This document shows positions 16,801-23,155 of a stretch of 44,206 nt of DNA, piece by piece. The notes under the pieces were generated by a model. The model saw only the letters and a program-made list of their open reading frames with translations, made no database searches and was not told the origin of the DNA. Source of the DNA: Lachnospiraceae bacterium (GTDB lineage: Bacteria > Bacillota > Clostridia > Lachnospirales > Lachnospiraceae). The position numbers were made by a program, and so were the translations under genes. Position 1 is the stretch's first letter; each line of letters starts with the position of its first letter. The stretch covers positions 1-44,206 of the forward strand of contig JAUNON010000019.1 in NCBI GenBank assembly GCA_030537145.1. The letters are read 5' to 3'.

Positions 16801-19800
16801 GAAATCTGCCTCCGATGAACCAAGTTCTCCCATAGATGCTTTCAGGGCAATCTCATTTGCGGCCTGGGCCCTTGCAATCTCCTCTGATTTATCCAGTCCC
16901 TCTACATACTCATCTGACAACTGCTTGAGCAATTCTTTTCCATTATCCTGTTCCAGAGTATCCGCCATATGCTGAAGCATATTTGCGCCCTCCAGACCCA
17001 TGTCCTGGATATACTGGAGAAATTCCGGGGCGATATCGTGTCCCATGGCATCTGTAACCGTCTGCAGGTTCTCTTTATACTTCTCCATGGCATCCGTCTG
17101 GCTTTGGAGATTTGAGAGCATTTCTTCCACGGTCATATCAGCACCGCCGTCAAATTTCTCAAACGGATTAATCTTGTTCTGCAGGTCCGCCTCAATATCG
17201 TCTACTGTAGAATGATATGTATCCAGCATGGACTGGTACGCCTCTTTTTGAGCGCCAGCACCAACCTTTGCAGCTTCGGCCTGGTCTTTTGCTGCTTTCG
17301 CCGCATCCTCCGTAGCCTCGCTTAGTTCCTTCTGTCTGCCAGTCAGACCAAGTGCGTCTCTGGCCGCTTCGTTCAGGGACGGCGGTAATTCGCTCATGGA
17401 ATTCCCGAAATCAGATACGGCAGCATCCGCTTTCTCTGCAGACTTCCCGTAATCTTTAAAGACAGCGCATCCTTCCTGCACGGTTTCCGTTGCATCAGAA
17501 CTCTTATCCATCCACTTGCTGGTTGTCTCTGTTAAATCTTCCTCCTCTGCACAAAGAGCATCCAGGGCATCCTGCGCTCGCTTTGTTTCACGTGCCGCCT
17601 CCCCCTCTGCCTTACCTGTTTCTTCTAATGCAGAGTTGACCTGAAACGCTCTATCTGCATACATATCATAAGTATAAAGTCCGGAACGAATTATCTCATT
17701 ATATTCTTCCTGTGATATCGTGCATTCATCAAGACGTTTTTTCCAGTATTCCAGCATTGTAGCGTCAAATACTTCCGGATCCATGTTCTGATCACTGTAC
17801 ATACTTTCGATCAGTTCTTTTTCCTCTTTTAAAAGTCCAATCTGGTTAATGAGATCCGCTTCCACTTTATTTGCTTTATCTAACTGCTGCTGCGCCTTTA
17901 GTTCGTCTGATATCAGTTTCTGCATGGCTTCCTGTGATGCCTGAGCAATCATGAGTTCTTTCGTATTGTCTATCATGGCACGAATTTCCTCATTTGTTTT
18001 GCTCATTGTACCGCTTTCTTCATCGTAAGCCGATGCAATATCCGGAATATATTGGGAAAGCTGCTGCACAACTGCACTCATTTCGTTTTTCTGGGTAAGC
18101 GTCTTGTCCTGGATCCCGTTCAGTTTTAGAAGCCGCTCCCCAAGCAATTCAACGTTTCCAGCCTCTTCCCCGGCGTTTTCCACCATTGTCCTTGCATTTC
18201 CGATTGTTTGCTCAATTTCCTCGTTCGCCGCCGTAACGCTATCCACCAATTCCTGCATGGCTGACTTCGGCGGCTCTGTTCCTTCTCCAATAGCATTTAG
18301 GCCAGACGTTACACCCTCCACCAGGCCTGTGGTCGCCGGAAGTGCAAGATCAGCAATGGGAGTTACTATTTTCTCTTGTAAAGCACTGCCCAGCCCAGAT
18401 ACCGCAGACTCCAGATCACTATACTTTACTTCTTTGAGGGAGTCCATGGAGCCTTTAACGTTCTTATATCCGTCATTCACGTCATTTAGTGCCGTTAGCA
18501 CCTGCATAGCATTATCTTCTCCAAGGGAGCTCCAGGTCTCGCTTGCTATCGTAAGGGCTTCCTGCTGATTTTCCATGCTTTCCAGATCATTGATCACGGA
18601 ATAAAATACATCGCTTGTAGATGCGCCGCCACTCTTCCACTGTCGGAACAGATTTTGGGTTCCTTCAGAAAAAGAGTCCAGGTTATCCTCTACTCTGCCA
18701 TCTGCCAGCGAATTACCGAACTCTTTTACATAATCATTTACTTTATCCAGGTTGTAAGCGCCAGAGTCCAGGCCATTCTCCAGAATTGCAAACATTTCCT
18801 CTGCCGAAAAACCTGCCTGCCCCCAGAGTGAAGAGTATTCAATCAGGTTATCCGTCAGTTCTCCGGAACGATTCAGGCCATTTTGGGCGCCTGTTACGAT
18901 CAGATCAAAGGCAGTGGATGCGTCCACTCCCATGGTCTTTGTCATAACATCCACAGCCCTTATGGTCTCATTCACATCCATTCCGAAGGTATCCCGCAAA
19001 GTAAGCGCCGACTCCGTGATGTTGGTCACATCGGCTTCATTTAGCTCCCCCATAGTCTGAATAACTTCACTCATGGCATCGGCAACATCAGCATAGCTTT
19101 CTCCAAAGTTGTCACCTTTGATCTGCTTCATAACACCCTGGTAGCGTTTTGCAGCAGCTTCAGAAAGTCCGGTTTTGGCAGCAAGGTTTGCTGATGCACT
19201 GCTGACATCGTACATGGCATCCTTGACAGCCCCTACTGCATCTGTTAGCACATCCAAAGCTGCAGACGTGCCTTTTGTAACCAATGCGTTCCCTATCTTA
19301 TCTTTCAGGGTTGTAGTAATCTCCCCCGCATCCTTTACTTTTTGCCCGAATTTATCTATGCTCGTAGCACATCCGTCCGTTGCCTCCTCAGCTTCCTTCA
19401 TATAAGCTGCGTTTTTGTTCACGGCACGATTTGTCTCAACTACTTCCTTCTCTGCTGTGTTGAGTTTCTGCTGCCAGGTTTTAATTTTATTTTCACAGCG
19501 GCCAAGCTCACCCTCCTGCCTGCTTACCGCATTTTCATACTCTTCAATGGCCTTTGCCTGGCTTTTTAGTTCTTTCTCAGATGCAGATCCGGAAGCTTTC
19601 ATTTCTTCCTGCTTCTTTTTTGCATCTGACAACGTTTTGTTTAATTCTTCCAGTCTTTTAGTCGCGGCCGCCTGAACTTCTTTTGCGTGTTCCAGTCCTT
19701 TGGTTGCAGCTTTCTGCTTCTCCTGCTGTTCAGCCAGCTTCTTTGTTAAAACCTCATGCTTTGCTGTGAGCGCTTTGAGCGTATTTTTCTGCCCTTCAAA

Positions 19801-19926
19801 TTCTGCAGCCACTTTCGCAGACTCTGATTTTGTGACCTGCAGGCTTTTGTTTATATCTGTAATAGCTTTTGTAAACTCTTTCTCCCTATCCACAGCAACT
19901 ACGATTGCTATTTTATTCTTGGCCAT
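13855..19926 (-). CDS. Tail tape measure protein
   Basis: 2023-residue protein that sets tail length and is ejected during DNA entry. The N-terminal 190 residues are coiled coil rich in Lys/Glu/Ala. The TP901-type core (about 215-520) contains AAKTGLSEAAAKRYQGVMKQ, MDVNETIRAVDVMTKTMGVD and AGFSAEEMFAILENGLDSG. Long helical and Ala/Ser-rich segments follow, then a region rich in Arg/Tyr/Gln and the typical end HSPSKLFQRVIGQQIPAGVS. The start has GGAGG 6 bases upstream. Normally it directly follows gpG/gpGT. Here about 4 kb of cargo intervenes, with a hairpin (19941-19971) just upstream. Confidence 0.95.
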   Translation of the reverse strand: MAKNKIAIVVAVDREKEFTKAITDINKSLQVTKSESAKVAAEFEGQKNTLKALTAKHEVLTKKLAEQQEKQKAATKGLEHAKEVQAAATKRLEELNKTLSDAKKKQEEMKASGSASEKELKSQAKAIEEYENAVSRQEGELGRCENKIKTWQQKLNTAEKEVVETNRAVNKNAAYMKEAEEATDGCATSIDKFGQKVKDAGEITTTLKDKIGNALVTKGTSAALDVLTDAVGAVKDAMYDVSSASANLAAKTGLSEAAAKRYQGVMKQIKGDNFGESYADVADAMSEVIQTMGELNEADVTNITESALTLRDTFGMDVNETIRAVDVMTKTMGVDASTAFDLIVTGAQNGLNRSGELTDNLIEYSSLWGQAGFSAEEMFAILENGLDSGAYNLDKVNDYVKEFGNSLADGRVEDNLDSFSEGTQNLFRQWKSGGASTSDVFYSVINDLESMENQQEALTIASETWSSLGEDNAMQVLTALNDVNDGYKNVKGSMDSLKEVKYSDLESAVSGLGSALQEKIVTPIADLALPATTGLVEGVTSGLNAIGEGTEPPKSAMQELVDSVTAANEEIEQTIGNARTMVENAGEEAGNVELLGERLLKLNGIQDKTLTQKNEMSAVVQQLSQYIPDIASAYDEESGTMSKTNEEIRAMIDNTKELMIAQASQEAMQKLISDELKAQQQLDKANKVEADLINQIGLLKEEKELIESMYSDQNMDPEVFDATMLEYWKKRLDECTISQEEYNEIIRSGLYTYDMYADRAFQVNSALEETGKAEGEAARETKRAQDALDALCAEEEDLTETTSKWMDKSSDATETVQEGCAVFKDYGKSAEKADAAVSDFGNSMSELPPSLNEAARDALGLTGRQKELSEATEDAAKAAKDQAEAAKVGAGAQKEAYQSMLDTYHSTVDDIEADLQNKINPFEKFDGGADMTVEEMLSNLQSQTDAMEKYKENLQTVTDAMGHDIAPEFLQYIQDMGLEGANMLQHMADTLEQDNGKELLKQLSDEYVEGLDKSEEIARAQAANEIALKASMGELGSSEADFTNLQDNITSAITDAIGDTDSAWNGISEDTEDALNEAVAIARECGVQIPEGLAEGIASGTVTPEEVIAQLNGSVEGSLNGLLQMAKENGMDIPENVAEGIAAGGQSAVDAYNELISLLAAAKAEAEAAGEEGGTAAADSFTSGVESGAENASSAGSAISESAATSAGKNKSDFNTAGKTAANQYASGISGSASAAVQAAGNMASRAASAVRSWQNSFYTAGYNIANSLASGISSNSSLVSNAAARAVQNARNAANQEAEKSKAVKKLLETEKGDKKGQESARAAIRDAVNDVLDTVKEGPELKAVSSRFRQGVGRQISSNMAFGIRDNASLAGREASRMSNTVYTRAVTWMQRYKQDHKTSLDEEIYYWKQVLKHTKEGTSAYYRALGNLNRVTGYQVGSRDLAEQINSNFGVSRTRRSGNQTTRLDDATYYGEIYSAAAQYMRNYQLLNDMSLQQQQAYWRNVRDNLKRGTQAWYDATSQINDLQDQIEQEQQDRFTTRANVQQSILDRYRVYYRVSARAEMEYWNAARRQFREGTDERIAADQRYFEAQQEYYDQRRELDENYAQDSQKINDQLIQDLEDLEDAYKDAVKSRKEDILSQMDLFEAWDSSGYDADTLLYNLRTQVAGLALWEQQLNELSKKKISAALLEELRQMGPEAAASIYSLNQMTAQQLEEYNRLWEQRNALAESQAVNENEGLRQETNQQILQLRSEAREELNALNAEYRSALAELNTGMGSELRNLVNQAANIGEDAVSSLIAGIGRAADSVETYQSTARVTNQLTSQLSHLSQEGRTIGTNTLNGILNGLTDYTKIESASKEVIQSIRRAMEEAADIHSPSKLFQRVIGQQIPAGVSLGIKNGTGAAAESAKSMVERLTEDAGAQMQRQQDTLEKKTALLNYSGVSRLNRMLEGYQQQAPVININNDSLASLLSTLITAVNGLSEKVDNQQLVMDTGVLVAAIQPAMSQESATIAVRRNRGRMP

Positions 19927-19940
19927 ATTTTCCTCCAGTC

Positions 19941-19971
19941 AAAAAGCGCCTACGCAATGTAGACGCTTTTT
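19941..19971 (-). terminator. Bidirectional terminator in front of the tape measure gene
   Basis: Stem AAAAAGCGTCTAC with GTAGGCGCTTTTT (one G-T pair) and a 5-base loop, giving a T-run on both strands. It lies 15 bases before the tape measure start, so late transcription must pass it or restart here. No clear promoter is seen between it and the gene. Confidence 0.65.
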
Positions 19972-19999
19972 AATAAAATATCAAATTAGTCGTTCATAC

Positions 20000-20230
20000 T
20001 CAATCTTCAACCAGGATCCCGTCCCAGAAGCGGCACCACAGCCACAATGGAAGCAGTATTATCAATATGGCCAGCAGCGGAAGCATATTCCCTTTGAATA
20101 ATACTGCTATAGACAGCAAGAAAATAATCGCCCAGATAATAACCGGAACCCAGATAAGCAGAAAGCGCATAAATCTCAACAACATCTTTTCTGATCTTTT
20201 TTCCTTCGCCTTCTTAGACATTCTTCCCAT
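20000..20230 (-). CDS. Small two-span membrane protein at the end of cassette 2
   Basis: 76-residue protein with a basic N-terminus (SKKAKEKRSEK) and two hydrophobic spans (about 23-43 and 49-65; LLIWVPVIIWAIIFLLSIAV and PLLAILIILLPLWLW). AAGGGGG lies 11 bases before the chosen ATG. MSKKAKEKR, three codons in, is an alternative. It follows the BRO-type antirepressor by about 30 bases and probably shares its transcript. The function is unknown. Small membrane proteins in such cargo often act on host or superinfecting phage, but nothing here shows that. Confidence 0.6.
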   Translation of the reverse strand: MGRMSKKAKEKRSEKMLLRFMRFLLIWVPVIIWAIIFLLSIAVLFKGNMLPLLAILIILLPLWLWCRFWDGILVED

Positions 20231-20260
20231 TTTTTCATCTACCCCCTTCAGAATACCCTG

Positions 20261-20791
20261 TTACACCTGAAGCTTCATCTGCTCATATTCCGGTACTTTT
20301 ACAAAATCGTCTGTGAGATGGATCCCAAACTGTTCCGATACCATTTTAAAGTTCGCTGCAATCCGATGCGGTGCAAGCTGCTGCCGTACTGCTATTCGGT
20401 CAAGAACTTTTGCATAGCTGGCAACCTCACCGATCGGAATTTTCTCTGGCGGAAGTGACTCTATTATGTAACTTCCCGTCTTTCGGATTGATGGAAGTAC
20501 TTCAGATGTTACCCAATGTTTGAAACGCTTTGCAGATTCCAGTTTACTGCTGAATATCAAAGAGTAAAGACCGGATTCGTTGATAATAGTGGTCTGTTGT
20601 ACACCAGAGGCACTCCCTACTGGGGTGCACCTTCTATCCTCCTCATCTGTGTTCTTAATCACTCCGTTATATGGATTTTTATAGCCAAGTGCTTTTGCGC
20701 AATCATTTCCTACAAACCAAGGTTCGCCATCAACAAGAACCGTTCTGATTTCCCCGAATTCCTCATTATCAAATATCTTTAACTCATTCAT
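20261..20791 (-). CDS. BRO-N antirepressor (cassette 2)
   Basis: 176-residue protein. The N-terminal BRO-N domain (about 1-105) shows GEPWFVGNDCAKALGYKNP, INESGLYSLIFSSKLE and FKHWVTSEVLPSIRKTGSY. The C-terminal 70 residues (DRIAVRQQLAPHRIAANF, DDFVKVPEYEQMKLQV) are shared with the Rha-type protein at 10787-11299. It is a probable antirepressor that counters the prophage repressor. It overlaps the upstream gene as ATGA. The first 21 bases of the gene recur at 22240-22260 as the stub of another copy. Confidence 0.88.
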   Translation of the reverse strand: MNELKIFDNEEFGEIRTVLVDGEPWFVGNDCAKALGYKNPYNGVIKNTDEEDRRCTPVGSASGVQQTTIINESGLYSLIFSSKLESAKRFKHWVTSEVLPSIRKTGSYIIESLPPEKIPIGEVASYAKVLDRIAVRQQLAPHRIAANFKMVSEQFGIHLTDDFVKVPEYEQMKLQV

Positions 20792-20994
20792 GACGTTTTC
20801 CTCGCTTTCTGCTGTGCTTTAGCAGCTTTCATACCTTGCATATATCCAAAGCGGAAACCGTTGCAGATCATATCAAACGGATTATCGCTAGCATTATAAA
20901 TATCATTAATATTTCCAATGCTCATATCGTATCTTTCATTTATGTTGTTAATAGATTTCTCTATTAACTCCATTGTATTTATTACTCTACTCAT
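20788..20994 (-). CDS. Cassette 2 hypothetical protein C
   Basis: 68-residue protein of unknown function: MSRVINTMELIEKSINNINE, then NPFDMICNGFRFGYMQGMKAAKAQQKARKTS. The C-terminal motif (GFRFGYMQGMKAAK) resembles small phage proteins usually found with antirepressors. It overlaps both neighbours as ATGA. It occupies the place of protein C in cassette 1 but is unrelated over most of its length. Confidence 0.6.
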   Translation of the reverse strand: MSRVINTMELIEKSINNINERYDMSIGNINDIYNASDNPFDMICNGFRFGYMQGMKAAKAQQKARKTS

Positions 20995-21232
20995 ACCGCC
21001 ACACCGCCTTTCCTGGCAGCTTCATAGCCGCACTGGTAGGCATAGCGGAACATATACTCACTGTATGCTGCGAGGTATTCTTCAAACCAGCAATGCATTT
21101 CTTTATATGCATCCTTGATTTTTTCAGAAGCCTGTGGCTGGTTTTCAAGGCACTCATCATAAATTTTGTTAAAGGTTTCTTCGTTCGGGAATACCCCCCC
21201 CGAAAATTTTCTGATAATTTCATATTCATCAT
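20991..21232 (-). pseudogene. Cassette 2 protein B, same out-of-frame start as cassette 1
   Basis: Near-identical copy of 11553-11794. The ribosome site GGGAGGG leads to ATG ATG at 21232, but the protein-like body (FPNEETFNKIYDECLENQ) lies in the -1 frame, which ends ATGA-coupled to the next gene. The same run of eight G is present (21194-21201 on the complement). The starting frame gives a basic, unlikely product ending at 20987. Retention of the defect with an otherwise clean body in both copies suggests recent duplication or a functional frameshift. Confidence 0.7.
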
Positions 21233-21245
21233 AAACCTTCCCTCC

Positions 21246-21581
21246 CTACCAATCTTTTTCCTGCGTGGTTTTCTTAAATGATCCCCACTCTTCGTCAAGT
21301 GTGTCATAAACTGCATTACCATCCATGAAGTCCTGCACAAGTTCCTGCCAAATGCTCCACAGACGGTTCCTGTCATACCCGGTAATTTCGGAAAGGATGT
21401 AAATTGTCATGGCGTAGCCTGCCATCTTTTCGGCGAAGTCGAAGAAGTCTAACCTCTCCTGCTGCCGATCGAGAAATAAATGCTCAAAAGTAAAAATTGT
21501 TTCCTGAGATACTCCCAGATTGTTCAGTTTCTTGCAGGTCCGTTCCTGCAAATTTGTAAATAATTCTTTCATTGCTGCCAT
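21246..21581 (-). CDS. Cassette 2 protein A, unknown function
   Basis: 111-residue acidic helical protein (MAAMKELFTNLQERTCKKL), differing from the cassette 1 protein at only a few positions (for example FLDRQQERLDFFDF against FLNRQQERFDFFDF). GAGG lies 8 bases before the ATG at 21581. It ends 13 bases before the start codons of protein B. The function is unrecognised. Confidence 0.65.
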   Translation of the reverse strand: MAAMKELFTNLQERTCKKLNNLGVSQETIFTFEHLFLDRQQERLDFFDFAEKMAGYAMTIYILSEITGYDRNRLWSIWQELVQDFMDGNAVYDTLDEEWGSFKKTTQEKDW

Positions 21582-21597
21582 TTCAAAATCCTCACTT

Positions 21598-21645
21598 TCA
21601 AAAATTTGATTGCAAGGAAAAGCCAACTATGATAAAATATTTCAT
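21598..21645 (-). CDS. Possible 15-residue leader peptide (cassette 2)
   Basis: MKYFIIVGFSLQSNF-stop, identical in sequence to the cassette 1 leader (12160-12207) and again next to a GAGGGAAACCCTC palindrome that holds its ribosome-site-like GAGGG. It starts at about the predicted 5' end of the antisense RNA. Confidence 0.4.
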   Translation of the reverse strand: MKYFIIVGFSLQSNF

Positions 21646-21720
21646 AGAGGGTTTCCCTCGGTTATTGAAACGCTCGTTGGCTTGGTAGGTTAATCGGGCG
21701 TTTCTTAAATTTTATTTTTC
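21645..21720 (+). ncRNA. Predicted sar-like antisense RNA, cassette 2
   Basis: Plus-strand promoter TTGCAA (21610-21615) and TAAAAT (21633-21638), 17 bases apart and identical to the cassette 1 promoter. The RNA ends with stem GAAACGCTCG (21667-21676) and CGGGCGTTTC (21695-21704), then TTAAATTTTATTTTTC, overlapping the end of the RHH gene. The terminator stem differs completely from that of cassette 1 while the promoter is conserved, as expected if each RNA is matched to its own cassette. Confidence 0.65.
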
Positions 21721-21894
21721 ATTATTCGACCGCAGCTTTTTTATCCCCCTGCTTATTGCTTCTGTGCGATTTATCTTTTCTTCTTCACAATAATCTTCAA
21801 GAATTTTTTTATCCGCATCGCTAATGCGTATGCTTAACTTATTTGGTCGTGGATTCTCTGTCGGTCTACCCATCTTTTTCTTTTCTACTGCCAT
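21712..21894 (-). CDS. RHH repressor, cassette 2
   Basis: 60-residue protein: MAVEKKKMGRPTENPRP arm, strand NKLSIRISD, helix ADKKILEDYCEEEK, turn IN, helix RTEAISRGIKKLRS. This is a ribbon-helix-helix DNA-binding protein similar in layout to the cassette 1 protein but with a different DNA-contact strand. The GRPxxxRP arm is shared. The start is uncertain: GAGGTG abuts the ATG at 21894, and a GTG directly before it is in frame. A long inverted repeat (21931-21969) lies in its leader. Confidence 0.8.
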   Translation of the reverse strand: MAVEKKKMGRPTENPRPNKLSIRISDADKKILEDYCEEEKINRTEAISRGIKKLRSNNEK

Positions 21895-21930
21895 CACCTC
21901 TTGACTCTTGCCAGCATAAAATGTTATTCT

Positions 21931-21969
21931 ATCAATATCAGGCGGTGGCAAGTACCGCCCGATATTGAT
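21931..21969. promoter_or_regulatory. Long inverted repeat upstream of cassette 2 RHH gene
   Basis: ATCAATATCAGGCGG and CCGCCCGATATTGAT (one mismatch) around a 9-base centre, followed on the plus strand by TTTTTG. It could be an RHH operator, a terminator for the plus-strand RNA predicted here, or both. A second short pair, CTTGCCA/TGGCAAG, overlaps it. Confidence 0.55.
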
Positions 21970-22012
21970 TTTTGTGTGCGGCTCTGTTTATTTGTTAAGC
22001 AGAGCCTTTACC
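21937..22012 (+). ncRNA. Predicted antisense RNA under the 46-residue gene
   Basis: Plus-strand TTGACT (21901-21906) and TATTCT (21925-21930) are 18 bases apart. The transcript would pass the inverted repeat and could end at either of two hairpins: at 21969 with TTTTT, or GGCTCTG/CAGAGCC (21980-21986 and 22000-22006) with TTTACCTTTT. The second overlaps the stop codon of the 21988-22128 gene, the same geometry as the other antisense RNAs. Confidence 0.45.
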
Positions 22013-22128
22013 TTTTCCTTTGCTTCCTCAAGGTCTTTGCACTCATTGAGGATTTCAAGAATTTTTCTGGTCTGGTTTTCTTCAGCTACTTCTTTGAGTA
22101 ATTCACCTACGTTCATTTCCTCGTCCAT
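21988..22128 (-). CDS. Small acidic helical protein, first gene of cassette 2
   Basis: 46-residue protein MDEEMNVGELLKEVAEENQT followed by a Lys/Glu-rich helix (ECKDLEEAKEKVKALLNK). The start at 22128 has AAAGGAG 6 bases upstream. An in-frame ATG at 22164 (MSKAASARKEKR) with AAGGA upstream is the alternative and would add a basic arm. It is transcribed from the strong promoter at 22190-22234, whose palindrome suggests tight control. The function is unknown. By position it could be a small regulator comparable to P22 Mnt. Confidence 0.6.
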   Translation of the reverse strand: MDEEMNVGELLKEVAEENQTRKILEILNECKDLEEAKEKVKALLNK

Positions 22129-22189
22129 GCGTTTCTCCTTTCTGGCACTTGCCGCCTTACTCATTAAGTTGTTCCTTAACTGTGATTTT

Positions 22190-22234
22190 ATTATATACTT
22201 TTGTCGGGCAAATGTCAATACTTTTGCCCGACAA
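22190..22234 (-). promoter_or_regulatory. Promoter and operator of cassette 2
   Basis: Minus-strand -35 TTGACA (22213-22218) and -10 TATAAT (22190-22195), spacer 17 bases. A perfect 12-base inverted repeat, TTGTCGGGCAAA and its complement (22201-22212 and 22223-22234), covers the -35, the upstream edge and the spacer. It is a consensus-strength promoter with an operator, so it should be silent in the lysogen. Confidence 0.85.
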
Positions 22235-22236
22235 AT

Positions 22237-22260
22237 CTAAAATATTTTTAACTCATTCAT
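22237..22260 (-). pseudogene. Stub of a third antirepressor gene (7 codons)
   Basis: A good ribosome site (AAAGGAGGAG) followed by ATG encodes MNELKIF-stop. The 21 bases match the first 21 bases of the BRO-type gene at 20771-20791 with one difference. The stop falls where cassette 2 begins, so cassette 2 appears to have been inserted or recombined at this point, leaving a direct repeat at its two ends. Confidence 0.7.
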
Positions 22261-22317
22261 TCCAAACTCCTCCTTTCGATGTTTGACTTTCACACCGGAG
22301 GGAGATATAATGGATTT

Positions 22318-22388
22318 ATCAACCGCTTCGGTGCGTTGGTGAGTTTAGAAGTTGCAGTCGTTGGTAGCGGGGCAACTTCTATTTTTTT
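22318..22388 (+). ncRNA. Predicted sar-like antisense RNA, cassette 3
   Basis: Plus-strand TTGACT (22283-22288) and TATAAT (22306-22311) have a 17-base spacer, a near-consensus promoter. The roughly 70-base RNA ends in stem AGAAGTTGC (22347-22355) with GCAACTTCT (22372-22380), then seven T. The terminator abuts the stop codon of the RHH-like gene, and the promoter lies about 50 bases from the antirepressor stub. This is the arc-sar-ant order of P22 in its simplest form. Confidence 0.7.
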
Positions 22389-22543
22389 GTTACAGATTCA
22401 TACTGAATTTCAATCCCTTTTCGTATTACCTTCGACCTGTCAAGACCCTGATTCTTAACTAAATAATCTAACTTTTCAACTGTATCCTTATCCATCCTTG
22501 CTCTAACTGTTATGTCTTTATCATTGTAGCCACAAACTGTCAA
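22379..22543 (-). CDS. RHH-like gene of cassette 3, start region damaged
   Basis: The frame encodes DKDITVRARMDKDTVEKLDY followed by LVKNQGLDRSKVIRKGIEIQ, a clear strand-helix-turn-helix RHH pattern. No ATG with a ribosome site precedes the strand. The frame reaches back only to a TTG inside what should be the promoter, where TTGACA and TACAAT are just 9 bases apart. Compared with cassette 1, promoter and start codon appear to have been shortened by deletion. It may be translated from the TTG (54 residues) or not at all. Confidence 0.6.
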   Translation of the reverse strand: MTVCGYNDKDITVRARMDKDTVEKLDYLVKNQGLDRSKVIRKGIEIQYESVTKK

Positions 22544-22556
22544 GAGATTTTTTATA

Positions 22557-22586
22557 AAATTGAGGGCGATTTTTCGCCCTCAATTT
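22557..22586 (-). terminator. Terminator after second secreted-protein gene
   Basis: Stem AAATTGAGGGCGA with TCGCCCTCAATTT and a 4-base loop, T-rich after it on the minus strand (TTTTATAAAAAATCTC). It shares the stem core with the cassette 1 terminator (12512-12543). Confidence 0.8.
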
Positions 22587-22594
22587 ACTGATTA

Positions 22595-23155
22595 TTAATT
22601 TAATATCACTTCTTCAAAGGGAAGCTCATAGTAGCCCCCGCCATATATTCCTCCATCGTCAATCAATTCAAATGTACCAGAAATAGTAGTCGTATTTAAA
22701 TCTAAATCTACATCATAATTTGAATAATATAATTCACCACTTTCACCTGCGTAAATATCCCACATGCTGTCACTTGAATGATAATTCACTCCATCTAAAA
22801 ACAATTCTTTTATCATGATTGTTAAATCAACATCCGTTTTATTTGCGACAATAAAACGGATTTCATGTGGTTGAATGCAGTCGATTGTGACGCTGAAATA
22901 TTCATTCTCGTATATTTTCACATTGATATTATCCCGTTGTGTTTGAACCATATCACTTTGTTGTGATTGCTCTTCCGCTTCATCAGCTTCCAGTAACAAC
23001 TCCTCCAGTATACTAATTCGCTCTTCAAGTTCTGCTACTTTCGCTTGCAATTCTTCAACAGTTATTTTTGTTTCAGCCTCGTTCGCCAATGCACTTATTC
23101 CACATATTGTTACAAGTAAAAGCACTAGAAGCAAAGTAGTAATCTTCGTTTTCAT
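22595..23155 (-). CDS. Secreted protein with coiled coil, cassette 3
   Basis: 186-residue exported protein: signal peptide MKTKITTLLLVLLLVTICG with likely cleavage near ALA-NEA, a short coiled coil (EELQAKVAELEERISILEEL), then a beta-rich domain (YFSVTIDCIQPHEIRFIVAN, SGTFELIDDGG). The start at 23155 has GGGAGGATTTACCT upstream, nearly the same leader as the other secreted protein (12552-13751). It lies in the same position relative to terminator and RHH gene, so the pair secreted protein plus RHH is repeated. The function is not known. Confidence 0.7.
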   Translation of the reverse strand: MKTKITTLLLVLLLVTICGISALANEAETKITVEELQAKVAELEERISILEELLLEADEAEEQSQQSDMVQTQRDNINVKIYENEYFSVTIDCIQPHEIRFIVANKTDVDLTIMIKELFLDGVNYHSSDSMWDIYAGESGELYYSNYDVDLDLNTTTISGTFELIDDGGIYGGGYYELPFEEVILN

